The notes: a model not told the origin generated them from the letters alone. Positions 15,015 to 24,417 are shown, counted from the stretch's first letter. The stretch is DNA of 34,992 bases from a bacterium (GCA_019751945.1 JAIEMT010000003.1:1-34992), one strand, 5' to 3'. Translations and numbers: made by a program.

Positions 15015-16315
15015 GTGTAGGCTGTCCGACCTTTGAGACGAGTGTGCTTCATAAAGCCTTCGTAGTTCCGTGAGAGCAAGAAGGTTTCAATTTGAGCCAC
15101 TGTATCCAACGCCACACCCACCAAGATGAGAACGCTGGTACCGCCGAAATAAAATGGAACATTGAGCTGCTGAGTAAAGATTGTCGGCAAGACGCAGATC
15201 AAGGAGATGTAAACAGCGCCGCCCAGGGTGATTCTCGAAAGAACATAGTCGATGTACTCAGCCGTGGGTTTTCCCGGACGAATGCCTGGAATGAACCCGC
15301 CATATTTTTTTAGATTATCCGCGACATCGTCCGTTTTGAACGCAACAGCAGTGTAAAAGTAACAGAAAAAGATGATCAAGCTGACAAACAGAATTTCATA
15401 CAACAATGCGCCGGGCGCCAACTGAGCGGAAATCTTTTGCATAAATTGCGAAGGAAAAAAATTCGCAACCGTAGCGGGAAACATAATCAACGACGAAGCA
15501 AAGATCGGCGGAATAACGCCTGAAGTATTCACCTTCAAGGGTAGGTGCGTGTTCTGACCGCCATAAACTTTTCTGCCCACAATTCGCTTTGCGTACTGAA
15601 CCGGAATTCGACGAGATCCACGCTCTACAAAGATGATTGCGAAGAAGGTCAAAATAATGATTGCAGTGAAGATCAAAATCTTTAAGAAGCTCAATTCACC
15701 CGAACGATAAAGGCTGAACGCGCTTCCGATTTCTTGTGGAATGCGGGCTGCGATACCTGCATAGATCACCAACGAAATGCCGTTGCCGATGCCGCGCTCG
15801 GACATCTGTTCACCAATCCACATTAAGAAAACAGTACCAGTGGTAAGAGTAATCATGGTCATGAGACGGAAAGCCAATCCCGGTTCAATGACTACGGACG
15901 GATTACTGTAGTGTTCAAGACCCGCAGCGATTCCGTATCCCTGAACAAGCGCCAGAACGACGGTGCCGTAACGAGTATATTGAGTGATTTTCTTGCGGCC
16001 ATGTTCCCCTTCCTTCTGCAATTCATGCAAATAGGGCCACACCACCGTGAGAAGCTGAAAAATAATGGAACTGCTGATGTAGGGCATGACACCGAGAGCG
16101 AAAATACTGAAACGCTCGAGGGCGCCACCGCTAAATAAATTGAAGACACCAAAGATGGTGCCCTTCATATTGTCAAAAACTTGCTGAAGAGCGCCGCCGT
16201 CGATCCCCGGAGTAGGAATGTGAATTCCCAATCGGTACACAGCCAACATCATCAGGACGAAAAGGATGCGTTTTCTCAACTCCGAAATTTTTACTAGGCC
16301 TTCAATTCCAGACAT
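15011..16315 (-). CDS. secY: Preprotein translocase subunit SecY
   Basis: A 434-residue integral inner-membrane protein, the channel of the Sec system. About ten hydrophobic helices are apparent. Landmarks: the start LVKISELRKRILFVLMML, the plug and TM2 region FSIFALGVMPYISSSII, GIGNGISLVIYAGI, and the cytoplasmic loop NLKKYGGFIPGIRPG. Length matches the family (about 435-445). GAGGAG lies 9 nt upstream of the ATG. It follows rplO by 37 nt and overlaps adk by 4 nt. Confidence 0.98.
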   Translation of the reverse strand: MSGIEGLVKISELRKRILFVLMMLAVYRLGIHIPTPGIDGGALQQVFDNMKGTIFGVFNLFSGGALERFSIFALGVMPYISSSIIFQLLTVVWPYLHELQKEGEHGRKKITQYTRYGTVVLALVQGYGIAAGLEHYSNPSVVIEPGLAFRLMTMITLTTGTVFLMWIGEQMSERGIGNGISLVIYAGIAARIPQEIGSAFSLYRSGELSFLKILIFTAIIILTFFAIIFVERGSRRIPVQYAKRIVGRKVYGGQNTHLPLKVNTSGVIPPIFASSLIMFPATVANFFPSQFMQKISAQLAPGALLYEILFVSLIIFFCYFYTAVAFKTDDVADNLKKYGGFIPGIRPGKPTAEYIDYVLSRITLGGAVYISLICVLPTIFTQQLNVPFYFGGTSVLILVGVALDTVAQIETFLLSRNYEGFMKHTRLKGRTAYT

Positions 16316-16352
16316 CCTGCATCACTCCTCTAATTGTAGAAAACTGAATGGC

Positions 16353-16859
16353 TTACTTTGCAGCAGCAGCGGCTTTTTTCTTAGCCTTTTTATTTTCGCG
16401 CGGTTGCGGACCTGGAACTGGAATCAGTTCCACTTGGCCGCCGGCTTTTTTAATTTTATCTTGAGCCGCAGCACTCACGCGATGAGCTTTCACGGTGAAA
16501 GCCTTGGTCACTTCACCGGTGGCCAAAACAGCCAAGCGGTCAAAACGACCCTTGAGAATTCCAGCCGCCGTTAAAGATTCCAAGGTCACTTCTTTCGCAG
16601 CCAGCTTGCTGAGTTGAACCAAATTCACTTCAGCAGTGGTACGACGACCCGGATTTGCAAAACCTTGTTTCGGAATTCGGCGATACAAAGGCATCTGACC
16701 GCCTTCGAAGCCTGGGCGAACCGAGCCGCCAGATCGCTGGAGCTGACCCTTGTCCCCTTTACCTGCAGTAGGACCGTGACCGGAACCAGCACCGCGGCCG
16801 AGACGCTTTCTTCTGTGGGTGGCGCCAAATTTCGCCTTAATTGTGTTTAGCTCTAACAT
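16353..16859 (-). CDS. rplO: 50S ribosomal protein L15 with Ala/Lys tail
   Basis: A 168-residue late-assembly large-subunit protein. Core marks: RRKRLGRGAGSGHGPTAGKG near the N-terminus, FEGGQMPLYRRIPKQGF and the C-terminal HRVSAAAQDKIKKAGG. E. coli L15 has 144 residues; the surplus is mainly a terminal stretch ending NKKAKKKAAAAAK. AGGAG lies 5 nt before the ATG and overlaps the rpmD stop codon region, so the two genes are translationally linked. Confidence 0.97.
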   Translation of the reverse strand: MLELNTIKAKFGATHRRKRLGRGAGSGHGPTAGKGDKGQLQRSGGSVRPGFEGGQMPLYRRIPKQGFANPGRRTTAEVNLVQLSKLAAKEVTLESLTAAGILKGRFDRLAVLATGEVTKAFTVKAHRVSAAAQDKIKKAGGQVELIPVPGPQPRENKKAKKKAAAAAK

Positions 16860-16867
16860 AAAATCTC

Positions 16868-17071
16868 CTATTGCTCTGAAACCACTTCAACCAGGTGAAG
16901 AACCTTTTTGATCATTCCGCGTACGGAAGGAGTGTTCTCGAGAGTTTTCATCTGATGGCGCGACTTGAGTCCCAAACCATTGACTGTTGCTCTCTGGTCA
17001 GGAGGACAAGCGATCGTGCCCTTCTTCAGTTGAATCGTAATCGTCTTCTTCTTAGCCGTGGTTGCTGCCAT
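16868..17071 (-). CDS. rpmD: 50S ribosomal protein L30
   Basis: A 67-residue small protein binding 5S/23S rRNA. The core ITIQLKKGTIACPPDQRATVNGLGL with TPSVRGMIKKVLHLV is characteristic. GGAG sits 6 nt before the ATG. L30 is often missing or divergent in bacteria; its position between rpsE and rplO is diagnostic here. Confidence 0.96.
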   Translation of the reverse strand: MAATTAKKKTITIQLKKGTIACPPDQRATVNGLGLKSRHQMKTLENTPSVRGMIKKVLHLVEVVSEQ

Positions 17072-17085
17072 AATTCACTCCGAAC

Positions 17086-17613
17086 TTAAATGATCTCCGC
17101 CACGGATTTTCCGCGAGCGTCAGCAATGTCTTTAAAATAACGAAGTTCTTTCAAAGCCTCAAAAGTCGCGCGAACGACGTTGTGAGGATTGTCTCTGCGA
17201 AGAGACTTCGTCAAAATGTTTTGAATTCCTGCTACTTCAAGAATAGCGCGAACCGAAGAGCTAGCGATGATTCCAGTACCTTCTGGAGCTGGCTTCATCA
17301 ACACTTGGCTAGCACCGAAGTGCCCGATCACTTCATGAGGAATGGACTTACCATCACCCTCGATCGGTACCCTCATAAGATTCTTCTTGGCTTGCTTTCC
17401 GGCCTTTTTAATAGCTTCCGGAACTTCACCTGCTTTACCGAGGCCTACACCGACCTGACCCTTCTTATCGCCCACCACAACGATGGCCGAGAAGCTAAAG
17501 CGACGTCCACCCTTCACCACTTTTGCGCAGCGATTGATGTGAATCACCTTGTCTTCAAAGTCAGATTCTTCTCTCTGTCCTCGGTCGAATTTATTATTCT
17601 TTTCGAATGCCAT
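17086..17613 (-). CDS. rpsE: 30S ribosomal protein S5
   Basis: A 175-residue protein at the mRNA entry channel, involved in fidelity and helicase function. Marks: [38 protein letters not shown], and [19 protein letters not shown]. Length is close to E. coli S5 (167). The best ribosome site, GGAG, is 11 nt from the ATG, a little far. rpmD begins 14 nt after its stop. Confidence 0.97.
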   Translation of the reverse strand: MAFEKNNKFDRGQREESDFEDKVIHINRCAKVVKGGRRFSFSAIVVVGDKKGQVGVGLGKAGEVPEAIKKAGKQAKKNLMRVPIEGDGKSIPHEVIGHFGASQVLMKPAPEGTGIIASSSVRAILEVAGIQNILTKSLRRDNPHNVVRATFEALKELRYFKDIADARGKSVAEII

Positions 17614-17637
17614 GAATCTTTTTTCTCCAATTCCTTA

Positions 17638-18015
17638 TTAGAACTTCAATCCGCCTTCGCGAGCAGCATCTGCAATGGCTTTAATTCTGCCGTGATACAG
17701 ATAACCGCTACGATCGAAAACCACCTGCGAAATGTTTTTCGCCAAAGCACGTTTTGCGATCAACAGGCCGACTTCCTTCGCACCAGCGAGGGTCGCCTTG
17801 CTCTTGCCGCGAGTATCTTCTTCGTTGGTCGACACAGCCACGAGGGTGTGCTGCTTCACATCGTCGATCAACTGAACGTAAAGATGCTTGTTCGAGCGAA
17901 ACACTGAAAGTCTTGGACGTTCAGCATCGCCTTCCACACGCGAACGAATTCGCTTCTTACGTTTGAACCGAATGACTTTCTTTTCGTCGGTTCTTTTTCT
18001 AATCTTGGTAGCCAT
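17638..18015 (-). CDS. rplR: 50S ribosomal protein L18
   Basis: A 125-residue 5S rRNA-binding protein. Marks: RKKRIRSRVEGDAERPRLSVF, then SNKHLYVQLIDD and the terminal FDRSGYLYHGRIKAIADAAR with EGGLKF. Length fits the family (117-125). The N-terminus has eight or so extra basic residues. GAGG is 10 nt from the ATG. Confidence 0.97.
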   Translation of the reverse strand: MATKIRKRTDEKKVIRFKRKKRIRSRVEGDAERPRLSVFRSNKHLYVQLIDDVKQHTLVAVSTNEEDTRGKSKATLAGAKEVGLLIAKRALAKNISQVVFDRSGYLYHGRIKAIADAAREGGLKF

Positions 18016-18042
18016 TGTTCATTTACCTCTTTACGCCCTAAA

Positions 18043-18588
18043 TTACTTGGCGCCAGCAGCTTTACCTTGCTTACGAATGATGTGTTCATCCACGTATTTA
18101 ACGCCCTTACCTTGATACGGTTCAGGCTTCTTGAATGAACGAATTTTTGCAGCCACCATTCCTACTAAAATTTTGTCTGCGCCAGAAACAACGACGCGGG
18201 TGTTGTTTTCAACCTTCACTGCGATGCCGGCCGGAGCTTCGTATTCTACTTGGTGCGAATAGCCCAAGTTCATCGTCAAGGTCTGACCCTTGACTGCAGC
18301 TCTATAACCGACGCCGACAATGTCGAGCTCCTTGGTGAAGCCAACAGCTGCACCGTGAACCATGTTGTAAATTAAAGTACGGGTCAAGCCTTGGAGTGCC
18401 GAAGCATTCGGAGCAACTTTCAAATCGCCCGTTACCAAGATTGCGCCGTTTTCAACCTTTGCGGTGATGCCAAGCGGAATCTTGTGCATGGTCTTACCCT
18501 TGGGGCCTTCGACCTTGATCGTACTATCTTTAATATCGACCTTCACGCCCTGAGAAATTTTGACAGGGACCTTACCTACGCGAGACAT
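18043..18588 (-). CDS. rplF: 50S ribosomal protein L6
   Basis: A 181-residue protein near the factor-binding site of the large subunit. Two repeated alpha-beta domains are visible. Marks: SRVGKVPVKI at the start, GFTKELDIVGVGYRAAVKG and the terminal FKKPEPYQGKGVKYVDEH-type signature ending in a basic tail. Standard length (177-181). The rpsH stop lies 3 nt before its ATG, so initiation is probably coupled. Confidence 0.98.
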   Translation of the reverse strand: MSRVGKVPVKISQGVKVDIKDSTIKVEGPKGKTMHKIPLGITAKVENGAILVTGDLKVAPNASALQGLTRTLIYNMVHGAAVGFTKELDIVGVGYRAAVKGQTLTMNLGYSHQVEYEAPAGIAVKVENNTRVVVSGADKILVGMVAAKIRSFKKPEPYQGKGVKYVDEHIIRKQGKAAGAK

Positions 18589-18591
18589 AAA

Positions 18592-18990
18592 TCACCATAC
18601 CTCACAAAGAATTTCGCCACCGATCTTCTCGTTCCGAGCACGAGCACCGGTCATTACACCCTTCGAGGTTGAAACGATCGCGATGCCAGCTCCACTCAAC
18701 GGACGCGGCATAGTTTCATACCCGGTATACTTGCGCAGGCCTGGACGGCTAATGCGCTTAATACCTTGGATTACGCTGCTGCCCGTTCCGGTGTACTTCA
18801 AGTAAACCTTGATGGTCGGGCGACCTTCTTCGCGCTGCAAGCGGAAGTTCTTAATGTAACCTTCCTCTTTCAACACGCGAACGATATTAGCCTTCAAGCG
18901 GGAAGCTGGAACTTCCAACTTTTCGTGCTTCTCTTTCGCTGCGTTGCGAACTCGGGTCAACAAATCTGCTACAGGATCAGTCATGCTCAT
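18592..18990 (-). CDS. rpsH: 30S ribosomal protein S8
   Basis: A 132-residue primary 16S rRNA-binding protein; in E. coli it also represses the spc operon. Marks: MTDPVADLLTRVRNAAK, VPASRLKANIVRVLKEEGYI, RISRPGLRKYTGYETMPRP and the terminal GGEILCEVW. Two close ATGs exist (residues 1 and 3); the first has AAGGA 9 nt upstream and was kept. I could not recognise the S8 mRNA target at the rplX-rplE junction. Confidence 0.98.
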   Translation of the reverse strand: MSMTDPVADLLTRVRNAAKEKHEKLEVPASRLKANIVRVLKEEGYIKNFRLQREEGRPTIKVYLKYTGTGSSVIQGIKRISRPGLRKYTGYETMPRPLSGAGIAIVSTSKGVMTGARARNEKIGGEILCEVW

Positions 18991-19005
18991 AAATAGTCTT
19001 CCTTG

Positions 19006-19191
19006 TTACCAGCTCGATTTAACGACGCCGGGCAATTGGCCTTTCAGTGCCAACCCACGAAAGCAAAGTCTGCACATATTAAATTTACGCATATAAGCGC
19101 GAGGACGTCCGCAGAGTGGGCAACGATTCCGCGTTCGGACGTTGAACTTCAGTTTCTTTCCAATTTTTTCCAGTTTGGACTTAGTAGACAA
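19006..19191 (-). CDS. rpsN: 30S ribosomal protein S14, zinc-binding type (TTG start)
   Basis: A 61-residue short S14 carrying four zinc cysteines, C24-x2-C27 and C40-x2-C43 ([12 protein letters not shown] and MCRLCFRG). The terminal [13 protein letters not shown] is the family signature. The start is TTG, with AAGGAG 7 nt upstream and no in-frame ATG that would keep the basic N-terminus. Located between rplE and rpsH as usual. Confidence 0.97.
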   Translation of the reverse strand: MSTKSKLEKIGKKLKFNVRTRNRCPLCGRPRAYMRKFNMCRLCFRGLALKGQLPGVVKSSW

Positions 19192-19211
19192 TGTATTTCT
19201 CCTTCAGCCGC

Positions 19212-19931
19212 TTACTTACGGAACGGCATTCCCATTTCCGTCAACACCGCGCGGGCGTGTTCATTGGTTTTTGCCGTTGTTTCAATCGTTACTGTAAAGC
19301 CTTTGATCTTATCGACCTTGTCGTAGTTGATTTCCGGGAAAATGATCTGCTCACGGATACCGACTGAATAGTTTCCACGACCGTCGAAAGATTTTGCACT
19401 CACACCTTTGAAGTCACGAACGCGAGGAAGCGCGACATTCATCAGGCGATCTAAAAATTCGTACATACGAGCGCGACGCAAAGTCACCATGACGCCGACT
19501 GCGTTGCCCTTACGAACTTTGAACGCAGCGATAGCTTTTTTAGCGCGAGTGAGAACTGGCTTCTGACCAGTAATCGCCATGATCTCCTCAAGAGTCGAAT
19601 CCAAAACCTTCGGATTCGCCACAGCGTCTTTCACTGCGCAGTTCACAACCACCTTAGAAAGGCGAGGAACCTGCATCGGGTTCTTGAATTGGTATTGCTT
19701 CATCAACGCCGGCACTGCCTTCTCGTGGTAGTGCTTGAGAAGACGCGGAGTATAGCTCGGAGAAACTTTGGTTTCGCCCGGAGCCGCGATCTTTACAGCG
19801 GATGCAGCCGCATCAGCCTTGGCTTTCTTGCCCTTGGCCTTGGCAGCTTCCGCAGCGGCTTTTTTCGCTTCTGCTTTAGCTTTAGCCGCGCCTTCGTCGA
19901 CTGTTGCTTCGTCTTTTACATCTTTAGCCAC
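19212..19931 (-). CDS. rplE: 50S ribosomal protein L5 with about 60-residue Ala/Lys N-terminal extension (GTG start)
   Basis: A 239-residue 5S rRNA-binding protein. The core starts near residue 57 ([20 protein letters not shown]) and shows [51 protein letters not shown] and the terminal [15 protein letters not shown]. coli L5 has 179 residues. The extension is low complexity, almost only Ala, Lys, Glu and Asp. The GTG start is supported by AGGAGG 9 nt upstream, so the extension is truly translated rather than an annotation artefact. Confidence 0.96.
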   Translation of the reverse strand: MAKDVKDEATVDEGAAKAKAEAKKAAAEAAKAKGKKAKADAAASAVKIAAPGETKVSPSYTPRLLKHYHEKAVPALMKQYQFKNPMQVPRLSKVVVNCAVKDAVANPKVLDSTLEEIMAITGQKPVLTRAKKAIAAFKVRKGNAVGVMVTLRRARMYEFLDRLMNVALPRVRDFKGVSAKSFDGRGNYSVGIREQIIFPEINYDKVDKIKGFTVTIETTAKTNEHARAVLTEMGMPFRK

Positions 19932-19955
19932 GTTCTAAATCCTCCTAAGGCCCGC

Positions 19956-20339
19956 TTACGCGGTGGCCTCCAAACTCGAATCACACTTCTTACAAACTCT
20001 GACTTTCGTCGCCTTCTTCTCAGCGCCCTTCTTACCCTTGGCTGCCTTCTCGGTCATTTTGCTGCCATGGCGAACGCCTTTTGAGCATTTGGTGCAATAT
20101 AAAAGGACGTTTGAATAATGCAGGGGAATTTCCTTCTCGATGACTCCGCCCTGTGGATTCTTTTGGTTCGGCTTCACATGCTTCTTCATCATGTTAGTCT
20201 TCTCAACAACCACACGTCCTTTGACGTGATCGACACTGAGAACCTTGCCAACCTTGCCCTTTTCACGACCTGCAATCACTTGCACCTGGTCGTTTTTTCG
20301 AATCGAAAGTTTTCCTACTACTACTACTGAGTTCAACAT
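19956..20339 (-). CDS. rplX: 50S ribosomal protein L24 with split zinc ribbon
   Basis: A 127-residue assembly-initiating protein. The KOW core is [19 protein letters not shown] with the [15 protein letters not shown] loop. The C-terminal half holds C82-x2-C85 and C116-x2-C119, a zinc ribbon interrupted by a Lys/Ala-rich insertion (about 93-113). E. coli L24 has 104 residues and no zinc. About nine extra residues stand before the usual start, including four valines in a row encoded by GTA repeats. GAGGA lies 4 nt before the ATG. Confidence 0.96.
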   Translation of the reverse strand: MLNSVVVVGKLSIRKNDQVQVIAGREKGKVGKVLSVDHVKGRVVVEKTNMMKKHVKPNQKNPQGGVIEKEIPLHYSNVLLYCTKCSKGVRHGSKMTEKAAKGKKGAEKKATKVRVCKKCDSSLEATA

Positions 20340-20346
20340 AATTTCC

Positions 20347-20715
20347 TCACAGCACTTCCGGAGCTAAAGAGATGATCTTGGTGAACGCTCTTGCTCTCAG
20401 TTCACGTGCCACGGGTCCAAAGATACGGGTCCCGATCGGCTCGTTTTGTGCGTTGATCAATACGGCTGAGTTCGTATCGAATCGAATATGTGTTCCGTCG
20501 TGACGGTTCACTTCTTTCCGAGTTCTCACGATCACTGCCTTCAAAATTTCGCCCTTCTTCACTTTCGAATTCGGGCTTGCATCTTTCACGGTCACAACGA
20601 TGACATCGCCGACAGTAGCGTATTGACGTCTGCTGCCACCGAGCACCTTAATGCACATGACGGACTTGGCGCCTGAATTATCTGCAACATCAAGTCGAGT
20701 GCGCATCTGAATCAT
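20347..20715 (-). CDS. rplN: 50S ribosomal protein L14
   Basis: A 122-residue interface protein, standard in length. Marks: [55 protein letters not shown] and [15 protein letters not shown] strong GGAGG lies 7 nt before the ATG with a T-run between. 24 nt separate it from rpsQ and 7 nt from rplX. Confidence 0.98.
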   Translation of the reverse strand: MIQMRTRLDVADNSGAKSVMCIKVLGGSRRQYATVGDVIVVTVKDASPNSKVKKGEILKAVIVRTRKEVNRHDGTHIRFDTNSAVLINAQNEPIGTRIFGPVARELRARAFTKIISLAPEVL

Positions 20716-20739
20716 AAAAAAACCTCCGGCTCCGCGTCC

Positions 20740-21201
20740 TTAAACTGTTTGTGCCTCGTCACGCATTTCAACAACCTGAACCGCCTTGCGGACGATGGAT
20801 TGAAGTGCCCAACGCTTGCTACGGCTCAACGGACGAGACTCGATCATTTGAACGAGATCGCCCACCTTTGCCGTGTTGTTCTCATCGTGAACCTGGAATC
20901 TACGGGATTTCGCAATGTATTTACCGTAGAGGCCGTGTTTCACTTGGCGATCGATCTTTACGACGATCGTCTTTTGCATCTTGTCGCTGACAACTGTTCC
21001 AACCAAAACTCGGCGCTTCTGCAACGGATTCATCGAAGCGCGGGGATCAGTCGAAGGAGAAGCAGCTGGCTTAGGAGCCTTTTCTTTCTTAGGCTTCGGA
21101 GCAGCAGGAGCTGCTGAATGGGCTTCAACCTTCTTGGAGGCGGCTTTTGGAGCAGCACTCTTAGCGGCGGGTTTGGATTTAGACGTTTTCTTTTCTACCA
21201 T
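20740..21201 (-). CDS. rpsQ: 30S ribosomal protein S17 with about 65-residue Lys/Ala/Pro extension
   Basis: A 153-residue protein whose OB-fold core starts near residue 66 (RRVLVGTVVSDKMQKTIVVKI) and continues DRQVKHGLYGKYIAKSRRF to ESRPLSRSKRW. Ordinary S17 has about 84 residues. Everything before is low-complexity Lys, Ala, Pro and Ser with an APKPKKEKAPKPAA run. AAGGG lies 10 nt from the ATG. A downstream ATG just before the core (MNPLQKRR) could give a short form, but no strong ribosome site was seen for it. Confidence 0.96.
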   Translation of the reverse strand: MVEKKTSKSKPAAKSAAPKAASKKVEAHSAAPAAPKPKKEKAPKPAASPSTDPRASMNPLQKRRVLVGTVVSDKMQKTIVVKIDRQVKHGLYGKYIAKSRRFQVHDENNTAKVGDLVQMIESRPLSRSKRWALQSIVRKAVQVVEMRDEAQTV

Positions 21202-21204
21202 AAA

Positions 21205-21408
21205 CTATTTGCCCTTCGTCATCTGGGTATGGAGCGTCTTTGCTCGTGCCAGATTCTTACGCATGCGCCAAAGCGATGCGGTGTCTTCCAACTGGCCGGT
21301 TACTTTCTTCATGCGAGCCTGAAAGAGTTCCTTCTCGAGCTCACGTGTCTTGGCCGCCAATTCTGCAGCAGTAAGATTCTTAATTTCCTTTATTTGCTTG
21401 GTTGCCAA
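21205..21408 (-). CDS. rpmC: 50S ribosomal protein L29 (TTG start, overlaps rplP)
   Basis: A 67-residue helical protein at the exit tunnel. Marks: the N-terminal helix [22 protein letters not shown] and the second helix [12 protein letters not shown] type segment. The start is TTG with GAGG 9 nt upstream, lying inside rplP and overlapping it by 29 nt. No later in-frame start keeps the first helix, so the overlap is real unless rplP ends differently. Confidence 0.95.
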   Translation of the reverse strand: MATKQIKEIKNLTAAELAAKTRELEKELFQARMKKVTGQLEDTASLWRMRKNLARAKTLHTQMTKGK

Positions 21409-21829
21409 GTTTCTTTACCTCCATCTCCTTCGAGATCGGTTTGCAGTGAATCGGGAGTTTGTGATTCGCCAAACGAAGAGCTTCAAAAGCCTCGTTCTTC
21501 GGAATACCGTTCATTTCGAAAATGATACGGCCCGGCTTAATCACCGCTGCCCATTCCTCAACGTTACCTTTACCGGAACCCATTCGAGTCTCAGCCGCCT
21601 TCTTAGTGATGGCCTTGTCTGGGAAAATGCGGATCCAAATCTTTCCACCGCGTTTCACATATCGGGTCATCGCTACGCGGGAAGCTTCGATCTGTTTCGA
21701 AGTGATCTTTCCGCATTCGGTAGCCTGAAGGCCGAACTCGCCGAAAAACAAGGTGCCGCCGCGGAGTGCTTTCCCGCGCATCTTGCCCTTCTGATGTTTA
21801 CGCCATTTGACTCTTTTAGGTGCCAACAT
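21380..21829 (-). CDS. rplP: 50S ribosomal protein L16
   Basis: A 149-residue protein organising the A-site of the large subunit. Marks: [54 protein letters not shown] arginine region, and [20 protein letters not shown]. The family normally ends soon after HKLPIHCKP; here about a dozen residues more are read because the frame runs into the start of rpmC. AAGGAG sits 9 nt before the ATG and overlaps the rpsC stop. Confidence 0.97.
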   Translation of the reverse strand: MLAPKRVKWRKHQKGKMRGKALRGGTLFFGEFGLQATECGKITSKQIEASRVAMTRYVKRGGKIWIRIFPDKAITKKAAETRMGSGKGNVEEWAAVIKPGRIIFEMNGIPKNEAFEALRLANHKLPIHCKPISKEMEVKKLGNQANKGN

Positions 21830-21842
21830 GAACCGTTACTCC

Positions 21843-22514
21843 TTAGTTCGCTTGAAGCGCCTTAGCTTCAGCGACTGCCTGTTTCTTCAGTGTTGCGATT
21901 TCACCGTGATAGACCCAAGTCTTCACGCCGATCACGCCGTAGGTGGTGCGGGCTTCAGCAGTGCCGTAGTCCACGTTAGCGCGCAGGGTGTGCAGAGGAA
22001 CGCTGTCTTCGCTGTACCACTCGGTACGAGCGATTTCAGCTCCACCCAAACGACCCGAAACACGAACTTTAATTCCCTTGATGCCTTGCTTGAAGGCAGC
22101 GGTCATACACTTCTTCATGGCGCGACGGAAAGCGACGCGCTTTTCAAGCTGCGATGCCACGTTCTCAGCGATGAGGGTTGCGTTGGCTTCTGGCTTCTTC
22201 ACCTCGATAATGTTGAGCTCGACTTTGTTGCCCGAAAGCTTCTGAACGTCGGCCTTCAAGGACTCTACGCCAGAACCCTTCTTGCCGATCACGATACCTG
22301 GACGAGCCGTGTGTACGTTGATCGTCACACGGTTAGCAGCGCGCTCGATTTCAATTCGAGCAATGCCCGCGCTGAACAACTTTGCCTTAAGATGCTCGCG
22401 CAACTTAATGTCTTCATGAAGAAGCTCGGCATAGTCCTTCTTGGCGAACCAACGGCTATCCCACGTGCGGGTAATTCCTAAGCGAAACCCAATTGGATTA
22501 ACTTTCTGACCCAT
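21843..22514 (-). CDS. rpsC: 30S ribosomal protein S3
   Basis: A 223-residue protein at the mRNA entry tunnel. Marks: [23 protein letters not shown], the KH domain motif [16 protein letters not shown], and the C-terminal [21 protein letters not shown] with [16 protein letters not shown]. Standard length (about 220-233). AAGGA is 6 nt from the ATG. Confidence 0.98.
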   Translation of the reverse strand: MGQKVNPIGFRLGITRTWDSRWFAKKDYAELLHEDIKLREHLKAKLFSAGIARIEIERAANRVTINVHTARPGIVIGKKGSGVESLKADVQKLSGNKVELNIIEVKKPEANATLIAENVASQLEKRVAFRRAMKKCMTAAFKQGIKGIKVRVSGRLGGAEIARTEWYSEDSVPLHTLRANVDYGTAEARTTYGVIGVKTWVYHGEIATLKKQAVAEAKALQAN

Positions 22515-22524
22515 CGTTCTTCCT

Positions 22525-22857
22525 TTACGTACGCTCAGCCAGTGTCACAGACACGTTGCTGGTTCTTTTGTTAATTCGGAAAGCCGAACCCTTTGCGCGC
22601 GGACGGAATCTCTTCAAGATCGTCCCGCCACCCACTAAAATCGTTTTCACGAAAAGTTTATCCACATCGACAGTGCCCTTACGGTCAGCGTTGGCCACAG
22701 CACTCTTCAAGAGAGTAGCGATCACGGTAGCCGTGCGCTTGCGTGGCGAAAACTTCAGGTAAGTCAGGGCATCGTTGATGTTCTTGCCGCGGACTTCATC
22801 CACGATCAGTCCCATTTTTCGCGGCGTGATTCTGACAAAATTCACTTTTGCGTTCAT
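22525..22857 (-). CDS. rplV: 50S ribosomal protein L22
   Basis: A 110-residue protein lining the exit tunnel. Marks: [40 protein letters not shown] and the extended loop region [18 protein letters not shown], which reaches the tunnel constriction and is where macrolide-resistance changes occur in other bacteria; nothing unusual is seen there. AGGA lies 8 nt upstream. Confidence 0.98.
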   Translation of the reverse strand: MNAKVNFVRITPRKMGLIVDEVRGKNINDALTYLKFSPRKRTATVIATLLKSAVANADRKGTVDVDKLFVKTILVGGGTILKRFRPRAKGSAFRINKRTSNVSVTLAERT

Positions 22858-22880
22858 GGTTTAATTCCTATTCCCTTTCC

Positions 22881-23252
22881 TTAACCTGCTGGCTTCGCTG
22901 CCGGAGCTGCGGCTGGTTTAGCGGCTGCTGCTGGAGCTGCTCCGCCCGCTGCTGGTGCACCTGCTGCTGGAGCACCTTCAGCTGCCTTCTTATCGGCAGG
23001 CGTATGACCATGGAAGGTACGGGAGGGAGAAAACTCACCCAACTTGTGTCCCACCATGTTCTCAGTCACATAAACTGGAATAAACTTTTTGCCGTTATGA
23101 ACAGCGAAAGTCACTCCAACGAAATCTGGAAGAATGGTCGAACGTCTCGACCAAGTCTTGATCACTTTGCGATCTTGCGTCTGCTTGGCAGTTGCCACCT
23201 TCGACGAAAGATGCTCATCACAAAACGGACCTTTTTTAATTGAACGAGCCAA
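22881..23252 (-). CDS. rpsS: 30S ribosomal protein S19 with Ala/Pro/Gly tail (TTG start)
   Basis: A 123-residue head protein. The core [40 protein letters not shown] and [18 protein letters not shown] ends near residue 90, matching E. coli (92 aa). A tail of about 34 residues follows, made of Ala, Pro, Gly and a few Lys. The start is TTG with AGGAG 8 nt upstream; the second residue onward matches the family exactly. Confidence 0.96.
   Translation of the reverse strand: MARSIKKGPFCDEHLSSKVATAKQTQDRKVIKTWSRRSTILPDFVGVTFAVHNGKKFIPVYVTENMVGHKLGEFSPSRTFHGHTPADKKAAEGAPAAGAPAAGGAAPAAAAKPAAAPAAKPAG
22884..22985 (-). repeat. Degenerate GCN-rich low-complexity tract (S19 tail)
   Basis: This DNA encodes the Ala/Pro/Gly tail of S19 and consists of imperfect GCT, GCA and CCT/GGT codon repeats, a type of tract prone to slippage and expansion. 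A similar tract encodes the tail of S12. Confidence 0.7.
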
Positions 23253-23269
23253 GTGACATTCTCCTCTTC

Positions 23270-24103
23270 TTATCTACGATGCTTTACGATGAAAGCTTCA
23301 GTACGCTTATTATTTCTAGTCTTGTAGCCCTTCGTCGGAACGCCCCATGGAGTTCTCGGATGGCCACCGCCGGACGACTTACCTTCACCCCCACCGTGTG
23401 GATGGTCGATCGGGTTCATCGAAACACCGCGGTTCGTGGGACGAATTCCCAACCAACGACTGCGGCCGGCTTTACCAATTTTAATATTCTCGTGATCCGT
23501 GTTCGAAAGCTGACCGATCGAAGCGCGACAGCGCGAGTGGATCAAACGAATTTCACCGCTCGGCATCTTCACTTGGCAGTAGGTGCCGTCTTTGGCCATG
23601 AGCTGTGCGCAATCGCCAGCTGAACGAGCCATCTTGCCACCCTTGCCCGGAGTCACTTCGATGTTGTGGATCAGCGTGCCCACCGGAATCGCACTCAAAA
23701 CCAGATTGTTTGCTGGCTTGATGTCGGCCTGATCGCTTGCGATCACAGTATCGCCCACATTGAGATTGAGAGGAGCCAAGATGTATCGCTTCTCGCCATC
23801 TGCATAGTGCAGAAGAGCAATGTAAGCGGTACGATTTGGATCGTACTCCAACGAAGCAACCTTCGCTGGAATCTCACGCTTCTCACGAGCGAAATCGATC
23901 ACACGATATTTTCTCTTATGACCACCGCCGATGTGACGAACGGTCATCTTGCCCAAAGCATTGCGACCACCCGACTTCACCAACGATTGGGTCAATCGGC
24001 GAGGCTTCGAGGGTTGATCCTTCTTAGGAGTGAGGATGGAGAAATCAGCAACAGTCTTGAATCGCTGTGCCGGAGTAATTGCTTTATAAGATTTAATCGC
24101 CAT
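23270..24103 (-). CDS. rplB: 50S ribosomal protein L2
   Basis: A 277-residue core protein needed for subunit joining and peptidyl transferase structure. Marks: [38 protein letters not shown], the [14 protein letters not shown] segment and the universally conserved [18 protein letters not shown] with [11 protein letters not shown]. Length is standard (273-277). The purine stretch before the ATG is GAGG at 11 nt, with a weaker AGAAGA nearer. Confidence 0.99.
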   Translation of the reverse strand: MAIKSYKAITPAQRFKTVADFSILTPKKDQPSKPRRLTQSLVKSGGRNALGKMTVRHIGGGHKRKYRVIDFAREKREIPAKVASLEYDPNRTAYIALLHYADGEKRYILAPLNLNVGDTVIASDQADIKPANNLVLSAIPVGTLIHNIEVTPGKGGKMARSAGDCAQLMAKDGTYCQVKMPSGEIRLIHSRCRASIGQLSNTDHENIKIGKAGRSRWLGIRPTNRGVSMNPIDHPHGGGEGKSSGGGHPRTPWGVPTKGYKTRNNKRTEAFIVKHRR

Positions 24104-24126
24104 TTTTTCTTCTACCTCTACTTGCC

Positions 24127-24417
24127 TTACTTAGCCTGGAAGAACTCGATCTTCTGACCTTCGGTCAGGGTGACGAGTGCTTTCTTCCAGTTCGGGCGCT
24201 TTGCCATGAACTGGCCAGCACGCTTCATCTTTCCATGAACAATCATGGTGCGGACTTCACGTACCTTCACATTAAACATCTTTTGAACGGCGTCCTTGAT
24301 CTCGAACTTGTTGGCCTTGATGTCGACTTCGAAAGCATATTTGCCGCCGACTTCAGCAAGAGCCGTACTTTTTTCGCTGATCACAGGGCGTTTGATCACT
24401 TCATAAACGCTGTTCAT
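24127..24417 (-). CDS. rplW: 50S ribosomal protein L23
   Basis: A 96-residue protein at the tunnel exit, docking site for trigger factor and SRP. Marks: [38 protein letters not shown] and [15 protein letters not shown]. The usual length is 95-100. AAGGA is 7 nt from the ATG; 3 nt separate it from rplD. Confidence 0.98.
   Translation of the reverse strand: MNSVYEVIKRPVISEKSTALAEVGGKYAFEVDIKANKFEIKDAVQKMFNVKVREVRTMIVHGKMKRAGQFMAKRPNWKKALVTLTEGQKIEFFQAK

Noticed and set aside
17182..17907. Open frame of 241 codons opposite rpsE and rplR
   Set aside because: Spans two real genes on the other strand, no Shine-Dalgarno site, composition of a reverse-strand artefact.
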